Below, one piece after another: positions 24,224 through 32,931 of a DNA stretch of 64,000 bases. The position numbers were made by a program, and so were the translations under genes. Under the pieces are notes generated by a model, which saw only the letters and a program-made list of their open reading frames with translations, made no database searches and was not told where the DNA came from. This stretch comes from Candidatus Hebobacterum abditum. Its GTDB lineage: Bacteria > Armatimonadota > Hebobacteria > Hebobacterales > Hebobacteraceae. The stretch's first letter is position 1. Each line of letters starts with the position of its first letter. The DNA lies in the NCBI GenBank assembly GCA_029821875.1, contig JALGXW010000007.1:47640-111639 (forward strand). Direction: 5' to 3'.

Positions 24224-24850
24224 TTAGCACCCGAGGTCGATGTCCAGCTCACGCGTCATGCGGCTCCCTGTGAGAGTCTCGTCATCCGTGATCACAGTCA
24301 GATTCACTGCCAGTCGCGCACGGTACGGCCACAGCCCGCGCTCCGAGTACCTGCGGCAGTCGTCCCATACAGGCACCGTCGCGACCCGCGCTCGACGTTG
24401 GCTCCCCGGATCCACCGAAGGGACTTCCACTTCCGCCGTCCACTCGGGCTTCTGCCACTCCGCCGCCTGCTTGCACTCGATGTAGCGTTGCTCAGGAGTG
24501 CTGCTCTTGGCCTCGTCGTCTCGAGGGTAGGGCCCGGCCTGATAGGTCAGCGTGACTCTCGCTCTGATTCCGCCGCTTACGCTCGTGCCGCGGTTCACCA
24601 CCGTTACGACAACGTCGAAGGCCGGGTAGGGGTCTTGATCATCGCTCACGGGCAAGACATCGAGCTCTTGGTAGACGACTTCATCGCTCTTGTAGCAGTA
24701 GAACCACGCATACCATGCGATGTCGGAGACATCTATGTCCGCGGTGGGTACAGGGGCCTGCTCACTGCCTGCGCCGGGAAGCTGACATAGAAGCAGAGCC
24801 GCCACTACTGCGCACACGACACCAATCCGAGCATCCCTTGGCCTACGCAT
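24224..24850 (-). CDS. Exported protein of unknown function
   Basis: 208 residues from ATG 24850 behind GGAGG. A signal peptide (IGVVCAVVAALLLCQLPGAGS) is followed by a beta-sandwich-like region (DVVVTVVNRGTSVSGGIRARVTLTY), reminiscent of CARDB or ARM-like folds. It has several cysteines and an acidic C-terminus (LTGSRMTRELDIDLGC). No family was recognised. The 175-nt gap up to the Dph6-like gene shows an 8-bp inverted repeat (CTGGCACT/AGTGCCAG) but no clear promoter. Confidence 0.7.
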   Translation of the reverse strand: MRRPRDARIGVVCAVVAALLLCQLPGAGSEQAPVPTADIDVSDIAWYAWFYCYKSDEVVYQELDVLPVSDDQDPYPAFDVVVTVVNRGTSVSGGIRARVTLTYQAGPYPRDDEAKSSTPEQRYIECKQAAEWQKPEWTAEVEVPSVDPGSQRRARVATVPVWDDCRRYSERGLWPYRARLAVNLTVITDDETLTGSRMTRELDIDLGC

Positions 24851-25025
24851 GTGTTTGTCCTCCAGTAGTAAGACACTTGACCCGCAAGCTCGGCCATGTC
24901 GAACCGAACGGAGGCAGCGATCACACTCAGGCCGACGCTCTATCGAGCCCAGCTGTACTGGCACTCCCCGTAGGCTCAGAATAACCCAACTTCGTCCGGG
25001 TCGGGCCAGTGCCAGCATAGCACAC

Positions 25026-25721
25026 CTACTCCCCGCCCGCCTGCTCGGCCGGCAGCACGTCGGTGAAGACGAACCCGTCTCGCTCGACCGTCTCGCCCAC
25101 TTCCACCGCTATCGGCGCCGCGAAGCCCGGCCCGTCCCAGGCGAAGGTGTGGAACTCGCCGTTCTCGCCGCAGGGATCGACTTCGTCTGGAAGCTGCCGA
25201 AGAAGCTCGCCGTCAAACTCCCGACCGGCTAGCTCGCGAGGCATCTTGCGCGGGTCGAGGCAGGTCACCACTGCCCGCACGCCGCCGGCGATGATCTCTT
25301 CGGCCAGCGCCCGCGAGGCCCTCCCCCACAGCGGGAAGGCGGCCTCCATGCCGACACTCGCAAGTCGTTCCTCTCGATAGGCGCGGACATCGGCCAGGTG
25401 AACATCTCCGAAGACGACGTGCGTGACGCCCGACCGCCGCGCCTCCTCCATGGCGCGAGCCATCCTGGCCTCGTACTCATCGTGCGAGCACGGCGAGGGA
25501 ATGCGGACGACATGGAGTGGCAGGCCGAGGGCCGCCGCCTGCGCCTCGACCAGGGACTCCCTCACGCCATGCATGCTCACCCGGCGGTAGGGATCGGTGA
25601 TGGTGACGAGCAGGCCGACGACGGCGACTTCGCCGGACTCTCTCGCGAGATGAAGCGCCCAGAGGCTGTCCTTGCCACTGCTCCAGGCAAGCCAGGCGCG
25701 GGGGATGTGACCGGTCGGCAA
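25026..25721 (-). CDS. Dph6-like ATP pyrophosphatase (adenine nucleotide alpha hydrolase)
   Basis: 231 residues. The PP-loop reads AWSSGKDSLWAL near residues 12-23. The C-terminal ENGEFHTFAWDGP is the conserved end of diphthine-ammonia-ligase-type enzymes. These activate a carbonyl by adenylation before amidation. Eukaryotic and archaeal Dph6 modify EF-2, but bacteria have no diphthamide, so bacterial members have another unknown substrate. It starts 4 nt after the ferredoxin gene and is the last gene of the operon. Confidence 0.88.
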   Translation of the reverse strand: MPTGHIPRAWLAWSSGKDSLWALHLARESGEVAVVGLLVTITDPYRRVSMHGVRESLVEAQAAALGLPLHVVRIPSPCSHDEYEARMARAMEEARRSGVTHVVFGDVHLADVRAYREERLASVGMEAAFPLWGRASRALAEEIIAGGVRAVVTCLDPRKMPRELAGREFDGELLRQLPDEVDPCGENGEFHTFAWDGPGFAAPIAVEVGETVERDGFVFTDVLPAEQAGGE

Positions 25722-25725
25722 GGGG

Positions 25726-25953
25726 CTATTCCGACTTCACGATCTTGATGCAGGTGTCGGGGCACATGATCGCACACTGCGCGCACCCCGTGCAGTTGTC
25801 CGGGTCGAGCACGGTCGCCGGATGAAAGCCGCGGGTGTTGATGTGCTCCGCGAGGCCCATCGCCCGCCGGGGGCAGAACTCCACGCACAGCTGGCAGCCC
25901 TTGCAGATCTCCTCGTCGATGATGACTGTGATGCGTGGCTTGGTCTTGGACAC
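25726..25953 (-). CDS. Ferredoxin with two [4Fe-4S] motifs
   Basis: 75 residues starting with GTG at 25953 (VSKTKPRITVIIDEE). Both binding motifs are complete: CKGCQLCVEFCP and CTGCAQCAIMCP. The form resembles the delta subunit of 2-oxoacid:ferredoxin oxidoreductases, but no alpha, beta or gamma subunits are nearby. It is packed between a MinD-like ATPase (5 nt upstream) and the Dph6-like protein (4 nt downstream), so it is probably made with them. Its electron partner is unknown. Confidence 0.92.
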   Translation of the reverse strand: MSKTKPRITVIIDEEICKGCQLCVEFCPRRAMGLAEHINTRGFHPATVLDPDNCTGCAQCAIMCPDTCIKIVKSE

Positions 25954-25958
25954 GATGC

Positions 25959-26675
25959 CTACTTCCCTTCGGTTCGGCTCGTCCCTGCCTCCCACGGCAG
26001 ACGCACCCGCAGTCGCATCGGCAGCACCGGCACTCCCGCCTCGGGAACATCGCTCACTAGCGCCTCCGTCACCGCGAAGAACGCGACCCGAAGGCCGAGG
26101 TCCTCCGCGGCCGCGGCGACGCTCTGCCACCCGGATTCCAAATGCGAACGCTCGGTGAGGCCGCCCAGATGCGGATTGGCGACGAGGCCGGTCACCCGCA
26201 GCCCGGTCAGCTCCTCGATCAGTCGGCGCTGCTCGGCCAAGCCGCGGCCCGATGCATCGGGCCGGAACGGGTTCACGGTCGTCAGCAGATCGTACTCCCC
26301 GGCCGCGATCTGCTGCGCATAGGTCCCGAGGAGCTGCGCGCCCGCGGCGTCTCCGCCCACGTCGAGGACGGTGTGAAGCTCGCGCTTCTCGATCGCCTCG
26401 CCCATCTCCGGCGGCAGGGCCGGGTTCTCGAAGGACGCCAGCGCGCCCGGCGCTGCGATCACCCGCAGCCCGTCCCTCGCCAGCGCCTCCCTGTAATCGC
26501 CGACACGAAAGTACGGCGTCACGACATCGAGATCGACCAGGCAGGTCTCACGCTCGGCCGCCAGCGCGGCCAGGCTGTAGTTGATCGCGATCTCTGTCTT
26601 CCCAGTGCCGAAGGGGCCGATGAAGGCGACCACCGGATGAGGTGACAGGAAGTCGCGGGCACCGCGCCGCGTCAT
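25959..26675 (-). CDS. MinD/CobQ-like P-loop ATPase
   Basis: 238 residues. The ATG at 26675 overlaps the upstream stop as ATGA with GGAGG at ideal spacing. Walker A GPFGTGKTE is near residue 19, and the deviant-type Walker B LVDLDVVTPYFRVGD identifies a SIMIBI-class ATPase. Later VLDVGGDAAGAQLL and TTVNPFRPD suit nucleotide switching. Relatives occur beside ferredoxin and 2-oxoacid oxidoreductase genes in some anaerobes. Here it is joined to a ferredoxin but no oxidoreductase. A role in cluster or cofactor loading is a guess. Confidence 0.85.
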   Translation of the reverse strand: MTRRGARDFLSPHPVVAFIGPFGTGKTEIAINYSLAALAAERETCLVDLDVVTPYFRVGDYREALARDGLRVIAAPGALASFENPALPPEMGEAIEKRELHTVLDVGGDAAGAQLLGTYAQQIAAGEYDLLTTVNPFRPDASGRGLAEQRRLIEELTGLRVTGLVANPHLGGLTERSHLESGWQSVAAAAEDLGLRVAFFAVTEALVSDVPEAGVPVLPMRLRVRLPWEAGTSRTEGK

Positions 26676-28276
26676 CGGGCCGCCTCCTTCACAGACTCTG
26701 GCAGGGGAGGGATGTGCTCCGCGCCGAGCTTGTCGAGAGCGCGGAGTACCGGCATGCGCTCGATGATCTCGCTCAGCGAGTAGCGCTCGCAGGCGAGATG
26801 GATGATCGCCAGGATGACGACCGCCACAAGCCGGTATGTTGGCCCGAGACACACTGCAAGCGCCAGCCCGGCCGCGCCGCCCAGCACGTTCGACCCCACA
26901 TCTCCCATCATCGTCCGACCGGCCAGGTCCGAGGGCGCGGCGACGGCGGCCGCAGCCAGCAGCGGGCCGAGCAGATGCAGCGAGTTCAGCGACATCCCGA
27001 CGGGAATGACACAGAGCAGCGCGAAGCCCTTCAGCGCCCGGCCCGGCCGCAGGTCGAGCAAGTTCACGAAATTCGCGCAGAGCGCGATAAGCAGGGCGTC
27101 GAGGACGATGAGCCCCGGCCGGCCGGGGTCGAGCACAGCGCCTGCCCAGGCGCCGGCGGCCAGGCCGCCGAGCGCCTTTACGGCCCCCGTGGTCACCCGG
27201 CCTCGCACGAGGGAAGACAAGTGCCCGCGCAGCCCGCGGGCCTGCCGTCCCCGAGCGAACAGGTCATCCAAGAGTCCGAGCGCGGCGAAGGCGCCGATGA
27301 CGATGAGTCCGGCTCGGAGCGCCGACGGGCCGAGCGCGGAAAGCAGCAGTGCTGGCAAGCCCACTATCCCGAACAGCAGGCCCGCCGCGGCCGGTAGGCG
27401 TCGGCCAAGATGGTTCGCCTTCCGAATCCCCATCGTGACCGATCCGAGCCAGAGGCATGGCAGCCAGAGCGCGATCGCGCCCGCGGCCGCCACCCCACTC
27501 GCCCACGCCGCCGACGGCGACCCGGCCGCGCCGAGCGCGGTGAGGCCTGCGAGCGCGGCGAGCAAGAGCGCGGCCCGCAGCCACGTCTTTGCACGAGAGA
27601 GCGCCGGCCACCCCAGGCCATATCCGGCAAGCAGCAGAAACCTGAGTATGTCCGCGAACTGCCGCCCCCGATGGCCGAAGCCAGCCAGGTTGCGGCCGGT
27701 TGCGGTGTGCTCGAGAGGCACCTGCACTTCGCGGATGTGAACACCGAGGTGAGCCGCCTCCACCGCCAGTCCGACCTCGACCCCGAACCGCGGCGCGAGG
27801 CCGATATGCCTCACGAGCGCGGCCGGCAGGGCCCTTTGCCCCGACATCGGTGCGGCCGGGTCGAGGCCGGTCAGCAGGCGGATGGTGGCGCGAGCCAAAC
27901 CCATCGCGATGCCCAGGCCGCCGGCGCCAGGCCGCGCAGGCAGCACGCCCACGGCCATCGCCGTGTCGTTGCCGGCCGCGGCCAGCAGCGGCCCCGCCTC
28001 GGCGGCCGAGGCGCCCACGTCAGCATCGAGGAACAGAAGCCGATCGCCGGAGGCCGCGCCGATTCCGAGCCACAGCGCCGCGCCTTTCCCCTCGTTGGCG
28101 GGGAGGACAAGCACCTCATCCGCGCCCGCGCTCCTCGCGGCCTCGGCCGTGCCATCCTCCGACCCATCGTCAACGACGAGGACCTCGTCCACATCGGGGA
28201 GAGTACGTGCGGCGCGTACAGTCTCGGCGATGGTATCGGCGGCCCGATAGGCGGGGATGATGACGCTTGTGGGCAT
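26672..28276 (-). CDS. GT2 glycosyltransferase fused to MraY/WecA-like transferase
   Basis: 534 residues. The N-terminus (1-220) is a GT-A family 2 enzyme of the polyprenyl-phosphate sugar type: SVIIPAYRAADTIAETV, the VVDDGSEDGT metal or nucleotide site, and FLDADVGA. From about 230 come some ten hydrophobic helices with MraY/WecA signatures: LGLLDDLFARG, FVNLLDLRPGRALKGF and MGDVGSNVLGG, the last being the conserved GDxGS loop. Separate neighbouring genes for these two activities are known in steA-steB loci, and the fusion is the unusual point. It likely builds and extends a polyprenyl-linked glycan at the inner membrane. It follows steB by 4 nt. Confidence 0.88.
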   Translation of the reverse strand: MPTSVIIPAYRAADTIAETVRAARTLPDVDEVLVVDDGSEDGTAEAARSAGADEVLVLPANEGKGAALWLGIGAASGDRLLFLDADVGASAAEAGPLLAAAGNDTAMAVGVLPARPGAGGLGIAMGLARATIRLLTGLDPAAPMSGQRALPAALVRHIGLAPRFGVEVGLAVEAAHLGVHIREVQVPLEHTATGRNLAGFGHRGRQFADILRFLLLAGYGLGWPALSRAKTWLRAALLLAALAGLTALGAAGSPSAAWASGVAAAGAIALWLPCLWLGSVTMGIRKANHLGRRLPAAAGLLFGIVGLPALLLSALGPSALRAGLIVIGAFAALGLLDDLFARGRQARGLRGHLSSLVRGRVTTGAVKALGGLAAGAWAGAVLDPGRPGLIVLDALLIALCANFVNLLDLRPGRALKGFALLCVIPVGMSLNSLHLLGPLLAAAAVAAPSDLAGRTMMGDVGSNVLGGAAGLALAVCLGPTYRLVAVVILAIIHLACERYSLSEIIERMPVLRALDKLGAEHIPPLPESVKEAAR

Positions 28277-28280
28277 GGGC

Positions 28281-29165
28281 TCACTGGTCGAGCAGGGCCG
28301 GGACCGGCGGCAGGAACGAGTCTGCGGTTTCCTTCAGGCCGTAGTGCCCGTCAGCCCCCGCCAGGGCCAGCACGATGGCGAGCCGGCCTGCCGGCGTATC
28401 GGCGTGATCCACGGTGGGCACACCGGCGGCCTTGTAGATGGGGATGACGGAGATCTCCGCCGTCTTCGGCTCGACGCCGACCACACGAAGGCCGGCCCCC
28501 GTGAGTTCCTGGATCATCGGCAGATCGATGCGCTCCGGCGCGGCCGCGCTGGGCGAAGCCATGCCGCCGACGATCAGGGCCGCGTCAGGGCGAAGCGTGT
28601 AGTCCGAATCCGCCGCCGATTTCACCAGGCCGGTTGCGTGCAGGTCGAGAATGAGATCGGCGCGGCCGGCGGACAGGTCCTCGGCGATTCGCTGCGCGAT
28701 CAGCGTGCGGAAGTGCACGCCCGGGGGCGGATAGAGCGTGAGGCGCTGGGAGACCTTCCGCCGCACTTCGGCGGTGAGCGTGATGAAGTCGCTCGTTATG
28801 ATCGTGGTGGACGTCACCGTCGCGCCCGCTTGCTTCAGCGCCGCCCGAAGGTTGTCGGGCAGCGGGTCCTGCCCGAACTCGCGGTCGAGCACGATGGCCA
28901 CCCGCGTGTCTGCCAGGCGATCCTCGATGACTGCAGAGACGGTTTCCCGCGTGAGCATGTCGTATTCGCGGTTTTCTTCCTCGAGGCCGGCGATCTCCTC
29001 CGCCCGATAGTCCCGCGTTTCGCGGTACTCCTCCTTCAACATGGCCACACTGTCCTCGAATTCCTCCGGGCTCGGAGCGAGGCCGATGCCGATGAGGATG
29101 CCCAGCAGCAGCGCGACGAATATCGCGACGAAGCTCCCGATATGATAGCGATAGTCAATTGGCAC
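28281..29165 (-). CDS. steB: SteB/MctB-like membrane protein
   Basis: 294 residues from GTG. One N-terminal membrane helix (GSFVAIFVALLLGILIGIGLA) is followed by a short coiled coil (FEDSVAMLKEEYRETRDYRAEEIAGLEEENREY) and a soluble alpha/beta domain. This is the family first called copper transporter MctB and later SteB, the partner of SteA at the division ring in actinobacteria. It lies directly after steA. The symbol is by homology and context. Confidence 0.82.
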   Translation of the reverse strand: MPIDYRYHIGSFVAIFVALLLGILIGIGLAPSPEEFEDSVAMLKEEYRETRDYRAEEIAGLEEENREYDMLTRETVSAVIEDRLADTRVAIVLDREFGQDPLPDNLRAALKQAGATVTSTTIITSDFITLTAEVRRKVSQRLTLYPPPGVHFRTLIAQRIAEDLSAGRADLILDLHATGLVKSAADSDYTLRPDAALIVGGMASPSAAAPERIDLPMIQELTGAGLRVVGVEPKTAEISVIPIYKAAGVPTVDHADTPAGRLAIVLALAGADGHYGLKETADSFLPPVPALLDQ

Positions 29166-29195
29166 CCGCGCATCTCCTCATCGCGCTCGATGTGT

Positions 29196-30323
29196 TCACA
29201 GTCCCAGTGAACGGAAGAAGGACAGCAGCCGTAGCATCCACAGGTCGAGCGTGGCCCCAATGGATGGCGCCTTCACTAGGACGAACATGATAACGGCCGC
29301 GACCAGAGCCAGGTACAAGAACAGCCTCCGCGACGGGCCGGCCGGATACAGCCGGCTGATCCCCTTCGCGTCGACGAGCATCGCACCAACCTTGAGTCGC
29401 ACCAGGAACGTCGAAGACATCCCGCCCCTGGCCTTCTCCAGGAATTCGCCGAGCGAGAAGTGCGTCCCCACCGCGGCGATGAGCTCGGCCTCTCTCTCGT
29501 AGGCCAACAGCATAGCCACGTCCTCGCTCGTGCCGCGGGCGGGCAGCACGACGAAGGGGACTTCGAGTCGACTGAGACGATCCCGCCCCGGCGCCTCGCC
29601 GTCGGGATAGGCGTGCACCACCAGTTCCGCGCCCGACTTGAGCGCCTCGTCGGACACGCTGTCCATATCCCCGATTATCAGGTCGGGCCGGAGCCCCTCT
29701 CCCATGAGAAGGTCCGCCCCGCCGTCCACTCCGATGAGAACGGGACGCACTCCGGCGATGTAAGAGCGGATCGCCCGCAGATCGCCGGCCGCGCCCGGCC
29801 CCCGAACCACGACCACGCAGTGCCTCCCCCTGATACGCGTCCTCAGCTCCGGCAGCGCGAATGGCTCGAAGAGCAGCGACTGCTCTTCCTCCACGTAGCT
29901 CAGTGTGTTCTCCACGAAGCGCGCCAGTTCCCCGGCGACGTTCTCCTTGGCCTCCGCCAGTTGGCGCTCCAGCCCCTCATCCGTCAACAGCTCGCCTTCC
30001 GCCAGGCGCTGCCCGTTTGCATGGACCGATCCGTCGACGATCTCAAGGGCCTGCCCCTCGTGCACCGCCTCCATCAGGCCGTCTCCCACCTCATCGATCA
30101 GCGGAATCCCGGCCCTGAGGAGGATCGTGGGGCCCGGGTGCGGGAAGCGCCCCGAGAGCGACCGCTGCGCGTTCACCACCGCGGCAACGCGCCTCTCCGC
30201 CAGGGCGCTGGCACACAGTGCGTCGAGGTCGGTGTGGGAGATGACGGCGATCTCGCCGGCGGCGATGCGGTGAAGCAGGTTCTTCGTGCGTCGGTCTACT
30301 CGTGCTTTCCCGCTAACTCGCAT
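29196..30323 (-). CDS. steA: SteA-like cytokinetic ring protein
   Basis: 375 residues. A globular N-terminal region (GEIAVISHTDLDALCASALAERRVAAVVNA) is followed by a thiamin-pyrophosphokinase-like fold (LIGVDGGADLLMGEGLRPDLIIGDMDSVSD). The C-terminus has membrane segments (RLFLYLALVAAVIMFVLVKA) and an amphipathic tail. Actinobacterial SteA binds SteB and controls peptidoglycan hydrolysis during cytokinesis. It sits between nadK (12 nt) and steB (30 nt) in a long operon. Confidence 0.87.
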   Translation of the reverse strand: MRVSGKARVDRRTKNLLHRIAAGEIAVISHTDLDALCASALAERRVAAVVNAQRSLSGRFPHPGPTILLRAGIPLIDEVGDGLMEAVHEGQALEIVDGSVHANGQRLAEGELLTDEGLERQLAEAKENVAGELARFVENTLSYVEEEQSLLFEPFALPELRTRIRGRHCVVVVRGPGAAGDLRAIRSYIAGVRPVLIGVDGGADLLMGEGLRPDLIIGDMDSVSDEALKSGAELVVHAYPDGEAPGRDRLSRLEVPFVVLPARGTSEDVAMLLAYEREAELIAAVGTHFSLGEFLEKARGGMSSTFLVRLKVGAMLVDAKGISRLYPAGPSRRLFLYLALVAAVIMFVLVKAPSIGATLDLWMLRLLSFFRSLGL

Positions 30324-30335
30324 GGAGCCTGCTTA

Positions 30336-31241
30336 CTAAGATCGGTGACTTCCCCAACCCAGCTTGCCTCGTAGCCGCGTGTAGAAACTGGCATCCCTCG
30401 GCGCCAGGAGCCGGGCCGAGAAGGGGGCCTCCCTGACTTCTACGCGGTCGCCAGCACGCAGCGTGAACCCCTCCTGCCCGTCGGCGGTTAGGTTCACGTC
30501 CTCCCCGCGCAGGTCCGGCAGGGCCATCTCGATCACGCGATCCGCCGGCACGACCAGCGTTCGAGCCGACAGCGCGTGTGCGCAGATCGGAGTGAGGATG
30601 ATGACGCGCACCACCGGGTCCACAACCGGGCCGCCCGCGGAGAGCGAGTATCCCGTGGAACCCGTCGCGGTGGCGACGATCATCCCGTCGGCCGGGAAGT
30701 GGGAGATCGAAACGCCGGAGATGCTCGTCCTCATGCGGAACAGCCGAGAGAAGGCGCCCTTCCCCACCACGATGTCGTTGAGGGCCAGAAAGCTGCCGAT
30801 CTCCTCCTCCCTCCGCTGCACTGTTGCCCGCAGCATCATGCGCTGCTGCACCTCCAGCGGAGAGCCCATCGCCTCGCCCAGCGAGCTGAGCATTTCCGCC
30901 CCGGACGGCAGAGAGGCGAGGAATCCGAACCCGCCGAGATTAATGCCGAGGATCGGCTTTCCCAGCGGTGCCGCGAGGCGGGCCGTGGCGAGGAACGTGC
31001 CGTCGCCTCCCATCGAGAGCAACAGGTCGGCGCGCTCCCCGAGCTCCGCCATCTCGACGCCGAGCTCAGGCAACGAGAGGTCCTCGGCCTGCTGCTCCGG
31101 CAGGAGCGCTCGCACGTCTCGCCGCTTGAGCCAGGTCACCACCTCCGTGACCGCGGCCGCGATGCGGCGCTTGTGCATCGCCCCGATTATGCCGACGCAC
31201 CTCACCGAGGTCGGATCGAATTCATCCCCTGCTGCGGACAT
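30336..31241 (-). CDS. nadK: NAD kinase
   Basis: ATP-dependent phosphorylation of NAD to NADP. About 301 residues. The motif GGDGT (LLSMGGDGTFLATARL), the following GINLGGFGFL, NDIVV and TATGSTGYSLSAGGP are all in place. The ATG at 31241 is preferred over a TTG one codon earlier; GGAG from the end of the TPR gene serves as ribosome site. It is the second gene of the operon, 8 nt after the TPR gene. Confidence 0.96.
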   Translation of the reverse strand: MSAAGDEFDPTSVRCVGIIGAMHKRRIAAAVTEVVTWLKRRDVRALLPEQQAEDLSLPELGVEMAELGERADLLLSMGGDGTFLATARLAAPLGKPILGINLGGFGFLASLPSGAEMLSSLGEAMGSPLEVQQRMMLRATVQRREEEIGSFLALNDIVVGKGAFSRLFRMRTSISGVSISHFPADGMIVATATGSTGYSLSAGGPVVDPVVRVIILTPICAHALSARTLVVPADRVIEMALPDLRGEDVNLTADGQEGFTLRAGDRVEVREAPFSARLLAPRDASFYTRLRGKLGWGSHRS

Positions 31242-31249
31242 CAAGCTTT

Positions 31250-32698
31250 CTACTCCACGGCCTTTAGGCGCTCGAGGTTATTCCTGGCATGCTCGAGATT
31301 CGGATCGGCTTTCAGGGCGGCTCGGTATGCCGCCTTGGCCTCCTCGATCTTGCCCTGGCGCTCGTACAGCACCCCAAGGTTGTTGTGGGAGTGGGCGAAG
31401 CTGGGGTCGATCGCGAGCGCCTCTTGGTAGGCGACCATCGCCTTGTCGAGTTGACCGAACTCCTCATAGATGACGCCCAGGTTGTTGTGGGCCGCCGGGT
31501 CCTCCGGCCTCAGCTTCAGCAGTGCCAGGTACTCTCGCTTCGCGTCGTCGTAGCGGTGCAGCCGATAGTACGTCGACGCAAGTGCCTGCCGGACGGCCTC
31601 ATCCTCCGGTTGGCGATCGGCCAGCATCGACCACACGTGCACGGCATCCTCGTCGTTGCCGAGATGCCTATAGGCCAGCCCAAGATTGAAGGCGGCCGGG
31701 TAGCTGTCCGGCTCTACCTTCAGCGCGGCCGCGAAGTGCTCCGCCGCGGCCTCCATGTTGCCATCGTCAAGCTCCATCGCGCCCAGCTGGAGGCGAGCCC
31801 CGGCCAGATCGCCGTCGATGGCCACGGCCTGCTTGAAGGAGAGCTTGGCCTCTTCGTCCATGCCAAGCCCGCTTTGGCAGAGCCCCAGCCTGTAGTGGGC
31901 CGCCGCGGTGTCGGGCGCCACGGCAATCGCCTGCTGGTACGCGTCCGCCGCCTGCCCGTACTCCTCGCGATCATAGCGGATCTCGCCCAGCTGGAAGTAG
32001 ACCGATGGTTCCTTGCTCCCCGCCGCCGCGAGCCGCAGCAGCTCCTGGTAGGCTTCCTCCGTCCGGTCTGCCGCTCGCAGGGTAAGCGCCAGGTTGAATC
32101 GGAACAACTCGTTCCTCTCCTCCAGCGACACGGCCTTGCGATAGGACTCGATGGCCTTGGGCAGCCTGCCCGCCGTTTCGTGGCACACACCGAGGTTGTT
32201 GTGAGCGTCGGCCTTCTCCGGGTCGAGCTCCACCGCGACGGAGAACTCGCCGGCGGCCAGCTCGATGTCGCCCAGCGACAGGTAGACCGTCCCAAGGTTA
32301 TAGTGGGCGAGCGCGTAGTGCGGCTGAAGGTAGATCGCTTCCTGATAGTGCTCGATGGCGTCCTGTGTCTTGCCCAGCCCCCAGTAGGCACTGCCGAGGT
32401 TGTGATGGGCCTCCGTCGACTCGGGGTCGAACTCGAGCGCCCGCTTCAGTGTCTCTACCGCCTTCTCCTTCCGACCGGCCCGGAGTTGAGCCACGCCCAA
32501 CCAGGTGAGTGGGATGGCGTCATCCGGCTGGGCTTCGGCCGCGGCCGTGAAGCGCTCTATCGCGCCTTCGTAGTCACCCTGATTGAAGGCCGCCAGTCCC
32601 TCGGTCAAGCTGTCCGTCGCGTGTCCGGGCGAAGTGCACAGCACCACCCAAAGCGACACCGCGCCAAGCAGCAGCATGTAGAGGGGACGAGTGAGCAT
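31250..32698 (-). CDS. Secreted TPR-repeat protein
   Basis: 482 residues. A signal peptide (MLLLGAVSLWVVLCTSPGHA) precedes about a dozen tetratricopeptide repeats covering the rest of the chain (for example AHHNLGSAYWGLGKTQDAIEHYQEAI, AHNNLGVIYEEFGQLDKAMVAYQEAL). TPRs bind partner proteins, so this is probably a periplasmic scaffold. It is the first gene behind the promoter at 32789-32817 and heads the NAD kinase/SteA/SteB operon. A cysteine at the signal end could allow lipidation but no clean lipobox is seen. Confidence 0.9.
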   Translation of the reverse strand: MLTRPLYMLLLGAVSLWVVLCTSPGHATDSLTEGLAAFNQGDYEGAIERFTAAAEAQPDDAIPLTWLGVAQLRAGRKEKAVETLKRALEFDPESTEAHHNLGSAYWGLGKTQDAIEHYQEAIYLQPHYALAHYNLGTVYLSLGDIELAAGEFSVAVELDPEKADAHNNLGVCHETAGRLPKAIESYRKAVSLEERNELFRFNLALTLRAADRTEEAYQELLRLAAAGSKEPSVYFQLGEIRYDREEYGQAADAYQQAIAVAPDTAAAHYRLGLCQSGLGMDEEAKLSFKQAVAIDGDLAGARLQLGAMELDDGNMEAAAEHFAAALKVEPDSYPAAFNLGLAYRHLGNDEDAVHVWSMLADRQPEDEAVRQALASTYYRLHRYDDAKREYLALLKLRPEDPAAHNNLGVIYEEFGQLDKAMVAYQEALAIDPSFAHSHNNLGVLYERQGKIEEAKAAYRAALKADPNLEHARNNLERLKAVE

Positions 32699-32788
32699 AG
32701 GTTCTCCCAGACGGATGGACGTCGCCGCAATGTCTCCGCGACAACCGGTTGCGCGACATCAGGCTCGCGTAGGCCTTCGTGCGCGGCG

Positions 32789-32817
32789 AGTATAGCACAC
32801 GGGTGTCGCGTTTTCAA
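32789..32817 (-). promoter_or_regulatory. Promoter of the TPR-nadK-steAB operon
   Basis: On the minus strand TTGAAA (32812-32817), 17 bp, TATACT (32789-32794), with an extended TGc before the -10. It drives the eight-gene unit that ends near 25026. Confidence 0.8.
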
Positions 32818-32931
32818 GGAGTGGCTATTCGGGCCGGGAAAGGCCTTCCTGCGAGGACTGGGTGGAAGGCCGCAGAACACAACACTCCGTCAACAGAGCT
32901 ATGCGGCCCTCCGGGCTGGAAGGGGACGAAG

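Noticed and set aside
24851..25025. A promoter or terminator between the Dph6-like gene and the exported protein
   Set aside because: An 8-bp inverted repeat with a 44-nt spacing was seen, but no -35/-10 pair and no compact stem.
25726..26675. ATPase plus ferredoxin as a 2-oxoacid:ferredoxin oxidoreductase operon
   Set aside because: The ferredoxin resembles the delta subunit, but alpha, beta and gamma subunits are absent, so the complex cannot be claimed from this window.
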